Shown here piece after piece: positions 1 to 11,096 of a stretch of 64,000 bases of DNA. The stretch comes from Thuidium tamariscinum (taxonomy: Eukaryota > Streptophyta > Bryopsida > Hypnales > Thuidiaceae): positions 4,032,501 through 4,096,500 of the forward strand of contig OZ019759.1 of NCBI GenBank assembly GCA_947034885.2, given 5' to 3'. The notes beneath the pieces are model-generated. The model ran no database searches. It was not told the origin of the DNA and saw only the letters and a program-made list of their open reading frames with translations. Position 1 is the stretch's first letter, and every line of letters starts with the position of its first letter. The position numbers and the translations under genes are program-made.

Positions 1-566
1 ATTACTTCTATAAATAAATTAGTTTCACGATCAATATAAGGGTGTTTGTACTATCATGGATATACAGATACACTACGGACCTATGAAGATTGACCTAGCC
101 TAGTGGACGATAGAAAGTCTGTGAATGTGGGTTACTAGTGCGAATTCCAACCTTTAATATTTTAATTTGAAAAGAAGACCTTTAATCAATGCATTGGAAG
201 TGCTAATGATTGAATAAGTAGTCTTGTTACACACCATAAGTTCTAACAATGTTGAACTCGATGATATCTGTAATTAATTTTTGCCTTCTTTAACATTGAA
301 ATGAATGATATTTTTGTTCTTTGTAAATTTATAGATTGGATTGTGCAATTTCAAAGGAAAATGACAGAATTGAGCATTTTCAAAGTTAAACAACATAGTC
401 CATGTATAGCGCAGAATTCCACTCAACGTTTTCTAATTGGCTTGTAGTACTTATTGTTGACCTATAAGGGTATCACCTGGACCAGGTCTCAGACGCCATT
501 AACCCGGTACAAGGATCCGGATGTCGTCGGGTATCGCCGGGTATCGGGGGTTCCAGCGCTTGCACC
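1..566. other. Non-coding 5' flank of cassette I
   Basis: I see no gene here. The sequence is AT-rich up to about 450 and becomes GC-richer towards the conserved promoter-like box at 567. It is the distal upstream region of cassette I, whose own transposase, if it has one, would lie left of the window. Confidence 0.4.
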
Positions 567-580
567 TAGGGTTTGGCGCT
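567..580 (+). promoter_or_regulatory. Conserved box with E2F-like core upstream of cassette I
   Basis: The 14-mer TAGGGTTTGGCGCT occurs here and again at 52915-52928, in the same position relative to cassette III. It contains TTTGGCGC, an exact match to the E2F consensus TTTSSCGC, fused to a telo-box-like TAGGGTTT. Surrounding sequence has diverged strongly between the two copies, so the shared block suggests function. Linking it to S-phase expression is inference. Confidence 0.4.
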
Positions 581-904
581 GGATGCCTTGTCTTTTGTTT
601 TTTTTGTTGCACTTGTATTTTTGCTCGTTTGCTGCGTTTTTGAGTTTAAGAATTTAGGTTGTGTGTTTTCTATGAACATTGAAGGGCGCTTCAGATTGTT
701 TTTGTATTTGCGAGTGCATTGGTCGCTCAGTGGCCTTGCGCGTTAATCGCATGTTCAGAGTTTCGGTGTTGAAGTGTGTTGTAGCGTGTTTCGGGGGAGC
801 ATGTTCAGTTTTCGCGCTCTGAGATTTATGTGTGTTTTTTCGTTGTCTACACAAGCCGCGTGAGTTTATTTTGATGGTGTGAGTGACAGAGAGTTTCGGA
901 GAGT

Positions 905-1090
905 GAGCGTTGAGCACTAAAACTGCAATTTCTCGCAGTGGATAGGAAGCTTCGACGCGGTTGAGCGTTGAAAGTGCAATTCCTCGCAATGGATGAGGGA
1001 GCTTCGACGCGGTTGAGTGTCTTCCGTGACTGATTGGGCTTGAGAAAGCCTTGAAACCGCAATCTATCGCAGTGATTGAGAAGCTCCGGT
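905..1090 (+). repeat. Short imperfect tandem repeat (about 2.5 units)
   Basis: The motif 'gcaat(t/c)tctcgcagtggat..gaagcttcgacgcggttgag' occurs twice about 60 bp apart and a third, weaker copy follows near 1060-1090 (gcaatctatcgcagtgattgagaagctcc). It lies in the non-coding leader of cassette I. ORFs crossing it look like by-products of the repeat. Confidence 0.55.
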
Positions 1091-1115
1091 GGGGTTTAGG
1101 GTGTTCTGTAACCAA

Positions 1116-2009
1116 TTAGGCTTCAAAAGATTGTCCTCGTGATTGCAGAAGTGTACAGGAATTTTGATTTTGGAAGAGGAGTTGGGTGGTTGCGGAGTGT
1201 CTTCAGGGGAGCGCCTTGCCGGTTGGTGGCTCCTTCTGTCTTGTGTTTTTTGTTTTTATTTGCTTGGAATTTGTTCACTTTTGTTTTGGTTCCTCTGATT
1301 TTTTGAGATCCGCTTGCATTCCATGTTTGTTCACATGATTCTGTTGCATTTGTTGATTGTGCTTGAGGAGTACAGTTTGCTTTTGGTTTGCAGTTTAGGT
1401 TTCACTTTGTTGTACAATGCTATTCAATGGTGTTTCTTGAAGTTAGCTTAGGTTCTACTCCATGCTTCCTGCTTCTAAGGATTTGGTCAAGGTATGCTTT
1501 ATGTTTCTGGTTCTTGCTGCGTAGGGTTTGGTCAAGGTATGCTGCATGTGATGTGCACTAAAATGTCAATTTCTCTTTACAGTAGAATTGATTGATTTGG
1601 GTGATGAGAGCATGCACTATTAATGTAGTATAATGTTCATTACAATACCACGCTGTTTTGTGTCTAGCTGTATGAGTTTTGGCTGCATTGTGAACAATTC
1701 ATACAAACATGCTTTCAACCGGCGAGACCCTAAACCCCCCTATTATTTGTGTTGTAATGTTGTTGTTACTAAACCCTAAATCCTAATTCAAACCTTGTAA
1801 TTCCTGTTTGCAGAGTATGAATTTTCTGTGCATAAGTGTTTTGAGTGCAAGAGAAGCGGAGACAGCGTACTACCAAGTCAGTCTACATTCTCCACCAAAC
1901 CCTAAAATTGCATGCAATTCTGTACCCAACTATTTTATAGAGTGCCCGGACATGCAGTGATTGGGTAGTGGTGGATGTGCCCTCAAACCATAATACTCTA
2001 GATTGCAAG
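1116..2009. other. Non-coding leader of cassette I
   Basis: T-rich sequence without a supportable gene. It contains scattered telo-box-like words (aaaccctaaa near 1770 and 1900). By analogy with cassettes II and III it is probably transcribed leader with at least one intron ending just before the first coding exon at 2378. Confidence 0.35.
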
Positions 2010-2340
2010 TTAGCTCGACTCGAGCTAAACTGCTGGACGATAGAAAGCTTTCCAATTCAATTTGCATACCACTACAGGTCAGCTCGACTCGAGCTGAACG
2101 ATTGATCACATAAACCATAAGAAACAGTTTCCATTTAATCATTTTGTCTCTACTTGCTTCATCAACAAGAACATTAGCCAATGAACATTCAAAACATCTC
2201 AAACACAAACAATGAAAATTCACATTCAGCTCGAATCAAGCTGAAAAGTCAGTCAGTTGCCCAACTCCTAGACAGATAGTATGAACATTTGCATCCAAGA
2301 AGTAAAGATGCACTTGTCACATTAGCTCGAATTGAGCTAA
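2010..2340 (+). repeat. Cluster of four type-I palindromes (AGCTCGA-N-TCGAGCT)
   Basis: Odd-length palindromes at 2010-2028 (TTAGCTCGACTCGAGCTAA), 2079-2097 (TCAGCTCGACTCGAGCTGA), 2225-2245 (imperfect, TCGAATCAAG core) and 2322-2340 (TTAGCTCGAATTGAGCTAA). Arms co-vary: a TTA arm pairs with TAA and a TCA arm with TGA. They lie in the leader/intron immediately before the acceptor CTCTGCAG and the first coding exon of cassette I. The same type recurs in the introns of the other half of this cassette (23.9, 25.35, 25.46, 26.9 and 26.96 kb). Confidence 0.85.
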
Positions 2341-2377
2341 ATAGACAAACTAATTGTTCTCTCCACAGCTCTGCAGA

Positions 2378-3581
2378 ATGGAGGAACAAGTTGCCAGCTT
2401 GGAGATGTATTTCAAGAGATGTGAGGTTCAAAACCTAGACGATATCATTGACGGGGACATGATGCTCATCGAGGGGGAATTCTGGGAGTTTAAAGATCCA
2501 GATCAAGTAGAGGCCTGGAGCTTACACATGATCCCCTTCGTGAACGAGAGTTCATTCTCCTTCAAATTTAAAAACTCACCCATATTCATTCAATTGTCCG
2601 TTGAGGAGAAAGTGAAGGACGTCGAAGCCGATGCACATCCAGTCATCAAGATCAAGTGTATGACAGCTGACAGAGATCTTCCCCTGGAAGATCAATATCA
2701 TTATACCGTTTGTTTGAACTCCACCCTGATTCCGTTACATTGACACCATTTCTTAAAAGTCTTGAAACATCTATATTTGTCGATGAAATAAAGGAGTTGG
2801 AGAAGAAAATGGACAACAAGGAGTGGCAAGATGCAAATGGCTCTCCTCTTGTAGGAAGACGCCTGTGCGCGAAACAGAGGTTCATGTTCAGTGACCTCAG
2901 TACTTTGAAGGCTAAACTTCAGCTACAGGATAAGCTGAAGGAACCACGATCCGTCTCCAAGAACACAGTCACTCCAGGTGGAAGTAAAATCTCAAAGCGG
3001 AACTCAGTGGTCGAGTCAGCCACCGCCAAGGCGAGAAAGAGCAGTCAAAAGCAACCAAGGGTGCCAAGGCAATGACAGTCTAAGAAGGTTGCTGCCACAC
3101 CAGCCATTGCCCAGACTGCAGCAAAGTCTTCCGAACAGTCTGAAATCGCTTCAGGCAGTTATGCTGAGGAGATGCAGAATGTTCCCCACTCGCGTGCAAC
3201 AGAGAGAGCGCTTGACTACAAATTAGTCAGCGAGGTTTACCAGAAATTCTGGTCCACTTGCGACGACACCTACATTCTGGCAGTTGGGGAGAAGCGAGAG
3301 ATCGACATTACCAAGTTGGTCGCTGCCCCTTCGACATTCAATATCCGTTCAAAAGAAAATCGGATAGTGAGAGATATGGTGAACTGGCTACTGAACATTC
3401 CCGATAAGAGTGGAAGATAGACATTGTGCGTCATGTCCAAGGGCTTCACAGAGAAGCCAACTTTGTGGGAACAGGTTGAGAACAACGAATTCTACATCAT
3501 CAACGGTCAGTACAGCGTTGCGGCTAGCAAGTGGATGATGGATGACGCGAATGGGATTGCTGAGAGCGCAAGAAAGGAGTT
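2378..3581 (+). pseudogene. Cassette I, 5' half: N-terminal domain and ParB-like motif, cut by composite element 1
   Basis: The first coding exon starts at ATG 2378, right after an acceptor-like CTCTGCAG. The N-terminus (LIEGEFWEFKDPDQVEAW) aligns with the 'YGTLWEFKDHI' domain of cassettes II and III. A one-base frameshift lies near 2715, a TGA at 3073 and a TAG at 3418, the last aligning with Gln in cassette III. A Lys/Arg/Ser-rich linker separates this domain from the ParB-like core, which reads EFYIINGQYSVAAS at about 3490-3530. The other copies have NGQHS there, so His is replaced by Tyr. The coding sequence stops abruptly at 3581, where the composite element begins, and resumes at 23614. 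I infer a split gene that is not functional in this form. The function of the N-terminal domain is unknown to me. Confidence 0.65.
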
Positions 3582-3610
3582 AAGGCCTTATTCGTTAAAA
3601 CGAGACAAAC
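3582..3610 (+). repeat. Left end of composite element 1: target duplication plus TIR
   Basis: AAGGCCTT at 3582-3589 (TAAGGCCTT if one base longer), followed by the terminal repeat ATTCGTTAAAACGAGACAAA from 3590. The reverse complement of the right end reads ATTGGTTAAATTGAGACAAA, with 17 of 20 positions identical. The left end of composite element 2 (32806) reads ATTTGTTAAAATGAGACAAA. Just inside are further GAGAC-containing subterminal repeats (3660-3695). Confidence 0.85.
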
Positions 3611-4155
3611 CGTAGTCTCATTTTTATGGTTTTCTATTTTAGGATAAAAAAATATTTCATTAAATTGAGACTTTTCATTAAATTGAGACTCAAAAATGTC
3701 AAGAATTATACTTTATTATTATTTTCTTACTTCTACAAGTATAAAATATCTACAATCAACATCCAATTTTCTTCTTTCAATTATTTTATAAGTAAATGAA
3801 GTACCTCAAAACATTTTTAAGTTAGATGTTTTCAAAATGGAGACCTCTACTTCCTACAATATATAGGTGAAATTTCATGATATCACATTTTGACTTAACA
3901 ATCTTGTCACCAACTTCTCTATACAAGAAAATATTTTTCTATTCACAATGCAGAGATACAATCATAAAAATATATATACTATTAATAGAAATCAATATGA
4001 GCTAAGTAATCACCATATTTTGATGAATGACATATCCAGGCAAATGTACATTTGGTACATGCAAATATCATTCTGATTATCTATAACTACAACGGAAAAA
4101 AAATCTAGTACTTGAAATACAACAACAAAAATCTACTACTACCATTATAAAATAT

Positions 4156-7009
4156 TCATTCTTCTTCCATAGACTCATCCTCTTCAACAATACGTTCATC
4201 CATTGCAAAGGCCGCCAATGATGCCTTTATGATACCAATCTCTAAGTTTGGAATTGACACTTTTGGTTTTTTAGTGTTTTCTTGAAAACGAGGCTTCCAA
4301 GCCGTTAGAATACAACCCGTACTTGACCATGTTGGCTCGATCGCGGTGTCTTCACGCCACACATTTCCTTGTTTCATGTCCCATCCTTCATATGTATCCA
4401 TATTAATGTGCCGATTTGAGGTAGGCATCCAATATTGAATCTTGATCATATGCATATGCCCTGGATCTGGACTTGGAGCAGTGATGGCCCTAGCAAGCCA
4501 AAATGGTTTAGGGTCATCATCAGCGGGGCGCACTGCGATAAAAGAACCCTCGTGTGTATCAACATTAACACGGAATGAGGGACGTGGACGATCACGTCTT
4601 CGTCCAACAAACGGTACATCTTCAGCGTCTTCCTCGTGCAATGTGCCATCTCTTTGCATTCGATCTGTCTCGTCAAGGGCAATCCAGGAAGCCGGCCAAA
4701 ATCCATCAAGTAATGCTCCACGGACTTGAAGAGGTGCATCCAGAGCCGCGCGAACGCCTTTCCAATAATCTTCCAAGCCGCCATTCTTCCGCCTGAATTT
4801 TCCTGTGTAATCATCATTTGACATTTTCTTCCAATATTCAACAAAACCGTTCAAACCCTTCTTTATATCTAGAAGAGCCTTCATCGGTTCAGGAACTAGA
4901 GGTGGTGGACTACCGGTTGGCACTTTAGGAAGTCCATCTGTTGTCTCGGACCACAATTTAATTCCCTTGCCATCCTCGGGCAACCACTTATCATCCGTAC
5001 ACAAATGTTTATATTCCATCAAAGGCCATCCATTAGAATCCTTGAAAAACTTGAGTTGTTGAGATCTAGAATGACCCTCTAAGAAGTCCCCACCTGTGCC
5101 GAGGTATCCATGTACAAATGCTTTAAAGTCAGGAACTTCCTCAATAAGATGAGGAATCACAGGAAGTTCTTCAGTATCCATGAAGGACTTCATAAGCCTG
5201 GGAAGTGTGGGATAGTTATTTGTCTTCAATCGAGTGCTCCATCGACCAAAAAGAGCATCAATGTCTTCATGAGTGTGTCCCATAATGAGGAAGTTGATGT
5301 ACACCTCACGAAAAATGCCTTTGCATACTAGCATGGAGCAAAAACCAAAAACACAACGGTTCTTGTTGTCCCCTGAACAATTATCAAGCTGCAATATTAG
5401 TACTGGAGGAAGAGGTTTACTTGGAAGTGGTTTGTCCAGAGGTAGAAGGAGGGAGTCCAAACACGTTTCTGCTCCATTTAAAAGCGCTTTCGTTAAGGTG
5501 GACTGGTTATTTTCTACTGAAAATAACGTGCGTGAAGAATTCTTTGGCACTCCTTCCAAATCACGCAACAATCTTGCAATTGACCCAATGGTATGATTTG
5601 AATCTGTTGGATAAATGCCTAAACCGTAGTGTACATGTCGCACATCGCCATGCCCATGAGCAATCATACCTGTAACAACTACAGGCATTTTCATAAACGA
5701 TTCTGTCACTTTGGTCTTATGAGAAAAGTGTGGGGAAGCGGTCTTCGAGTGATCCATCTTGTCATGAATGATGCACAACATCTTATCTGGAGATCTTATG
5801 GATTTCCCGATTTTCGTAGTAGTACTATCTATGAGCCAATTGCCCTTGATTATGTGTTTCTTTCAGTTTTTCCCACTTAGATCTTGCCTCTTCACCAACA
5901 CAAGCACTTTTCAATTGGTTGTATTTGTCACACAACCCACACCTAGCAAATGAATCTCCACGAGCCTTTGCAGCGAACTCAGGAAAAGAATCACGACGAA
6001 TATTGCTCAAACCACTTGAAGAAATGGGTGACAAATTGAATGTAGCATTGGTTTCATTGATTGTTTTCAATTGGTCACTCCAACGAAACGAAGATGGAAG
6101 AACCATGGTAGTGACCTTTTCCCCAGACTTGAGTGTCCTCATCTTGTGCGGCATCTTATCAGGATCCAACTCAATTAACTTCTGAAGTGTAGTAGTAGCT
6201 TGAAGAGTTTGGATACGAGGCTTCTTACTTCCCAAATTCCCATGCACATCCGCTTGCTTCCCAGTTTTGGCTTGCTCTTTGTACCTATAGTATGTACATT
6301 TTGCAATCCCATGAATGATCCACCATGTGGTAGGACACACTTCTCTCTCTTTCAAGGTGATCCACTCTTTGCCACTAGCGTCCTTGTGGATTTGCCTATG
6401 TACCTCCAAGAGTGTCTTGTTTCGAGCCTTGTAGTCATTCCCTCCATACAAATCGGTCCGTATTGCTTGAATTTGTGCACGTGGAAAAGGTTGTACACAA
6501 TTATTTTCGCAACAACTCTTTGTGGAAACTGCTGTGATTGATTCCATAGTCAAGAGAAGTTCTTTTTGGGGAGGGACCTCAGGGTAAACTCTCACACGAG
6601 TTGTTTCATACGATCTAACCCCCTTACGGATTCTTTTGGGAGCAATAGACGCATTGTACTTATGTGTTTCATCATGGTCATACAAAGAAGCACCATCATG
6701 AAGGAACACTCTCCTAATGGGCCAAGAACATAGTGACCACATGTTTGCAGAGGGGAATAAGTCCTCATTTAAAGATTCAACAATATGAATTGCAACTCGG
6801 TCATCACCAAGCGACTTCCCATTTTGGTCAATGACTAACTCAGGGTCAATGTTCTGAATTACTCCCCTCGCAACGTCCACTCCATCTTCACTTTGCAGAG
6901 TGACAAGCCGCGTGACCCACTTCGCACGAGGGGTTCCATCGCACAAACGAACATCCAGTGGAAGTACAGGGACTGTATTCGCGAAGTCCTCTGATCCATG
7001 GTAATCCAT
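4156..7009 (-). pseudogene. DDE-type transposase-like protein (DUF7869-like), one stop/frameshift in the middle
   Basis: Two abutting frames (394 aa from ATG 7009, and 541 aa ending at TGA 4156) form one protein of about 930 residues. The first half has Cys pairs (CCENNC; RCGLC near its C-terminus), typical of the zinc-binding part of this family. The second half has IIHDKMDHSK, LILQLDNCSGDNKN (Asp at about residue 133) and FLIMGHTHEDIDALFGRW (about 164-181). These are the acidic motifs that I associate with the DUF7869 transposase-like family, presumed DDE/D catalytic residues. At 5780-5827 an in-frame TAG and a net 2-base loss break the frame. The sister copy reads AHREYYYSN there without interruption. 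The start follows an acceptor-like TTTGCAG, and the upstream DNA (7.0-8.3 kb) is probably intron-containing leader. It is the likely mobilising enzyme of the composite element. This copy looks recently inactivated. Confidence 0.7.
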
Positions 7010-7041
7010 TCTGCAAATAATATGTCAACAAATAGAGAATA

Positions 7042-7826
7042 TATCACCGAGTCGATGATAACAAATGAATATGCACATCCCCTTGATTGCAAATCAATCC
7101 AAAGACACCACCGATTGATCCATTGAATTGATTCACATACACCGTTTCTTTTTGTAAAACATTATTTTAACAAGGCAATAAAGATTATATACAATCCCAT
7201 CTGAAAACTATCCTCAAATCGACGATAACGTTGACAAGTCACATATACTCTAATGTACCTCTAGTATGTACGGCTAATAATGATCCTGACATTTGAACAT
7301 GAACAACTCTCTACTACAAAAGAGTAAACACAAAATGCATATTCACTTAGATATTGAGTTATCCTCGACTCGAGGATAATCATAAGCTGTACACATAGTT
7401 TTCAGTAATCGATGTTCCCATTCACTTTTTGATTTAAGTCCAGTCATGGTAAAAATGACAACAAGATTTACAACTTTATCAGGTATCCTCGAGTCAAGGA
7501 TAACCCTTACAAAAGGAGGACTAATAACAAGGGAACCACAATCCGAGCTTCAAGTAAATCTTTAAACATAAAATGATACAATTATCAAATATCCAATATC
7601 AATATGTATTAGTACACTAAAGAGATATCCTCGACTCGAGGATAAGTTCTTCATAAAAATCATGCACAGTACTACCAATGATAGACTTATTCATCCACAA
7701 ATTCACCTTCAAAATTGAGTTAGAAGTCCTCAAGGTTCCCGAGTAATAACCTCAATCACTTCTATGTTCTTCCTTATCATCATCGAGTCGATGATATCGA
7801 CAACTACTATCATCGACTCGGTGATG
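7042..7826 (-). repeat. Cluster of seven type-II palindromes in the transposase leader
   Basis: TATC-type 19-mers at about 7042-7060, 7209-7227, 7360-7378 (perfect: TATCCTCGACTCGAGGATA), 7484-7502, 7626-7644 (perfect), 7779-7795 (core ATCATCGAGTCGATGAT) and 7808-7826. Spacing is 30 to 170 bp. They lie upstream of the transposase start at 7009, which is preceded by a 3' splice-site-like sequence, so they probably sit in 5'-leader introns. DNA between them shows no similarity from unit to unit, so this is not a tandem repeat. Confidence 0.85.
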
Positions 7827-8257
7827 CATTACATGTGTATGCCGCAATTTCTGGCTACAAATTCGGAAGATACACCAAACAATAACTCCATCAACGGCTC
7901 GGTGGAAGTCATTGTAAAATGCATTGCACGACTTCTGAATGAATACAGAATCTCAAAGAATACAGAAGTGCGCACAAACATACGTCAAACATGCGATTCA
8001 TAGAAAACACTACTTGCTACTTACTATGCAGGATGATGATTTTGCAGACGATGCAGAGAAGTACCTGAATCCGAAAACGTATTTGGTATCCACAGATGAA
8101 ATAGCTCCAACAAGTTGTAAGAAGTTGTAGAAGCGAATGCAAGATTGAGAAACAGAAAACGAAGCGTGGTAGCAACAGGAGAGCGTACAGTCAATTGTTT
8201 GTGCAGGACGAAATGAGTGCGGTCTCAAGAAGAGAAGCGGGAGCTTCAAGACAGGAA

Positions 8258-8269
8258 GGGCGGGAAAAA
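8258..8269 (-). promoter_or_regulatory. E2F-like site upstream of the transposase
   Basis: GGGCGGGAAAAA (reverse complement TTTTTCCCGCCC) matches the E2F consensus TTTSSCGC. The same 12-mer is found at 41424-41435 upstream of the second, strongly diverged transposase copy, at the same relative place (about 1.25-1.35 kb before the start codon). Conservation in otherwise diverged flanks supports a promoter role. Cell-cycle control is inference. Confidence 0.45.
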
Positions 8270-8696
8270 TAGGCGCATAAGGGACATTATTTGAATTTGT
8301 CTAAATACCTGCCCTCGGACGCATTTGGGCAAGTGGAATGGAACTTTCGGCGATGCCTTCCACAACTTTCACGCACCGAATAAGCAGTCCGAAGTTGTTA
8401 ATACTGAAATTCCGTGTATCTCCTGACAGATTGACGGCATCTTATAGTCGGCTCCCTATTTTATGACCCTCCATAGTTGTAAACACTAAATGTAGTTCGT
8501 TGACTTCCGAACTCCTACAACTGGAATCTGTAACTTTTCCAGCCAACTTTCACAGTGGCTGCCCACGCCTTTTAGTAAATTCCAATAGCAGTAAATTAGT
8601 CCTACGCTTTCACTTTTTTTAGATTGTAGGGTTCAACTTCTTCCTTTAGTGTTGAACTTTCAGCTGTAGGGAACTGAACTCTAAACCTTACATCTG

Positions 8697-8800
8697 GATC
8701 CTAAATCCTACACCTAAACCCTAAAACCCTATACCTAAACCCTATACCTAAACCCTAAACCCTAAACCCTAACCCTAAACCCTAAATCCCAATTGTGGAA
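8697..8800 (+). repeat. Interstitial telomere-like tract (CCCTAAA)
   Basis: About ten mostly perfect CCTAAA/CCCTAAA units, the plant-type telomere repeat, lie in about 100 bp. One CCCTAA variant is present. The tract is internal and is followed by ordinary sequence, so it is not a chromosome end. A degenerate counterpart in the opposite orientation lies at 41690-41870 in composite element 2. Confidence 0.8.
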
Positions 8801-9693
8801 GCCTGTAGGGTTTAAGATTTAGATGTGGGGTTTAGAATTTAGTTCCTCGCTTTTAGGATTTGGATTTCAAAGTCTCGAACGGTTCAATTGCAAGGGTTTA
8901 AACTCACCAAAAAAACATTGATGATTCATTTGAATATGTGCCTTTCCTAAAGATTTAGAATAAATTATTTCCTATGAAATATTGTTAGTTATGTCCCTAG
9001 AACTTCTATACTCCATCCGTATTTGTTGTGCATATTTCTTTTCATTTTCTACTATAGGCATAAAATCTTTGTCTTCTAAAATATTTAAATGTAATTTTGA
9101 TCTTAAGAGTTCAAAATAGTTATAAGTTTTTCAATTTCTTCGCAAAATTGACTTTTATTACGCTTTAGCGAGTGGCCATATTTTTAATAACATTAAAGTA
9201 CACCTAAAATTCTAGAAAAAATTAGATACTACAAGTTCATATAGATAAATACGTAAATGTTTTTTGTTTTGATAACCCATCTTTGCATTCACATATGGCA
9301 CATAACACTGAACTTATTCCTTGAAAAACTAAAAATACTATTATTAAAATAGCAAATTTGACTTCATTTCATAAAGGATTTTGTATTTTTACAAACTCAT
9401 ATAGTTAGTGCTGCCCTAAATAGTCCACTTGTCTTCCTTTAAATTAGAATCAGATTATTGTAATTTATGTAATTTTGGATAGAAGTCTAAAAATATTATA
9501 CTATAAAACACTAGTAAACCAATTAGTTTTAAAAACATTTCATATAATACCTTCAAGTTCATATTTACTTCTTGTAAAAAAGTGTTTTCAAAATAGCTAA
9601 GTTTTTCAAATACTTTTCATCACATCATTGTAGATAAAGAAGCACCTACGAAGAAACTGAAATCCAAGAACATCTTATACCTTCTATTTTCTA
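8801..9693. other. AT-rich spacer, no gene seen
   Basis: No reading frame of note, no palindromes and no recognisable repeat. It separates the telomere-like tract from the satellite array. Confidence 0.4.
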
Positions 9694-11096
9694 GTGACAA
9701 TAGATTTCACACCAAATGGTAAAATAGAAATGGACGAAGAGATTGAAGTCAAAGTTCTAGGGCCATTCCAACTTCTACATATTTTTTTTGGCCATTCCCC
9801 ACGTGAAAGTGGGCATCATTTCATGCTTGTTCGAATTTTGAGAAAATGGCAGGTTAAGCCATTCTTCCAAATGGAAATAGAATTGGGCATGCTCTCTTCT
9901 GTAAAACCAAAATTCCTCATGGATTCCAATGGTCTAGGGCCACTCCAACTTCTACGTATTTTTTTAATCCATACCGCACGTGAAATTCGGCATGATTTGA
10001 TGCTTGTTCGAATTTTGAGAAAATGGCAGGTTTAGCCATTTTTCTAAATGGAAATAGAATTGGGCATGCTCTCTTTTGTGAAACCAAAATTCCTCATGGA
10101 TTCCAATGGTCTAGGGCCATTCCAACTTCTACGTATTTTTTTTGTCCATACCGCACGTGAAATTCGGCATGATTTGATGCTTGTTCGAATTTTGAGGAAA
10201 TTACAGGTTTAGCCATTTTCTTGAATGGAAATAGAATTGGGCATGCTCCCTTTTGTGAAACTAAAATTCCTCATGGATTCCAATGGTCTAGGGCCATTCC
10301 AACTTCTACGTATTTTTTTTGTCCATACCGCACGTGAAATTCGGCATGATTTGATGTTTGCTTGAATTTTGAGAAAATGGCAAGTTTAGCCATTTTTCCG
10401 AATGGAAATAGAATTGGGCATGCTCCCTTTTGTGAAACCGAAATTCCTCATGGATTCCAATGGTCTAGGGCCATTCCAACTTCTACGTATTTTTTTTGTC
10501 CATACCGCACGTGAAATTCGGCATGATTTGATGCTTGTTCGAATTTTGAAAAAATGACAGGTTTAGCCATTTTTCTAAATGGAAATAGAATTGGGCATGC
10601 TCTCTTTTGTGAAACCAAAATTCCTCATGGATTCCAATGGTCTAGGGCCATTCCAACTTCTACGTATTTTTTTAATCCATACCGCACGTGAAATTCGGCA
10701 TGATTTGATGCTTGTTCGAATTTTGAGGAAATTACAGGTTTAGCCATTTTCTTGAATGGAAATAGAATTGGGCATGCTCCCTTTTGTGAAACTGAAATTC
10801 CTCATGGATTCCAATGGTCTAGGGCCATTCCAACTTCTACGTATTTTTTTTGTCCATACCGCACGTGAAATTCGGCATGATTTGATGTTTGCTTGAATTT
10901 TGAGAAAATGGCAAGTTTAGCCATTTTTCCGAATGGAAATAGAATTGGGCATGCTCCCTTTCGCGAAACCAAAATTCCTCATGGATTCCAATGGTCTAGG
11001 GCCATTCCAACTTCTACGTATTTTTTTTGTCCATACCGCACGTGAAATTCGGCATGATTTGATGCTTGTTCGAATTTTGAGAAAATTACAGGTTTA
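9694..11096 (+). repeat. 177-bp satellite, about eight units, with trimeric higher-order pattern
   Basis: The word ATGGAAATAGAATTGGGCAT recurs at 9871, 10048, 10225, 10402, 10579, 10756 and 10933, always exactly 177 bp apart. A more diverged unit precedes it from about 9694. Units 10048/10579, 10225/10756 and 10402/10933 share private variants (for example tttctaaATGG, ttcttgaATGG, tttccgaATGG), giving a 531-bp trimer repeat. Since 177 is a multiple of three, reading frames run through the array (9694-10035, 10933-11145), but they end at each 'ggtttag' and I do not regard them as genes. Confidence 0.95.

Noticed and set aside
654..1115. Minus-strand 153-codon frame in the cassette I leader
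   Set aside because: It crosses the tandem repeat at 905-1090, shows no domain and has no counterpart in cassettes II or III.
7042..7826. Palindrome cluster as a CRISPR-like array
   Set aside because: Unit spacing is irregular (30-170 bp), repeats are true palindromes with variable arms, the DNA is eukaryotic with introns, and no cas-like gene is present.
8697..8800. Chromosome end
   Set aside because: The CCCTAAA tract is only about 100 bp and is followed by tens of kilobases of other sequence.
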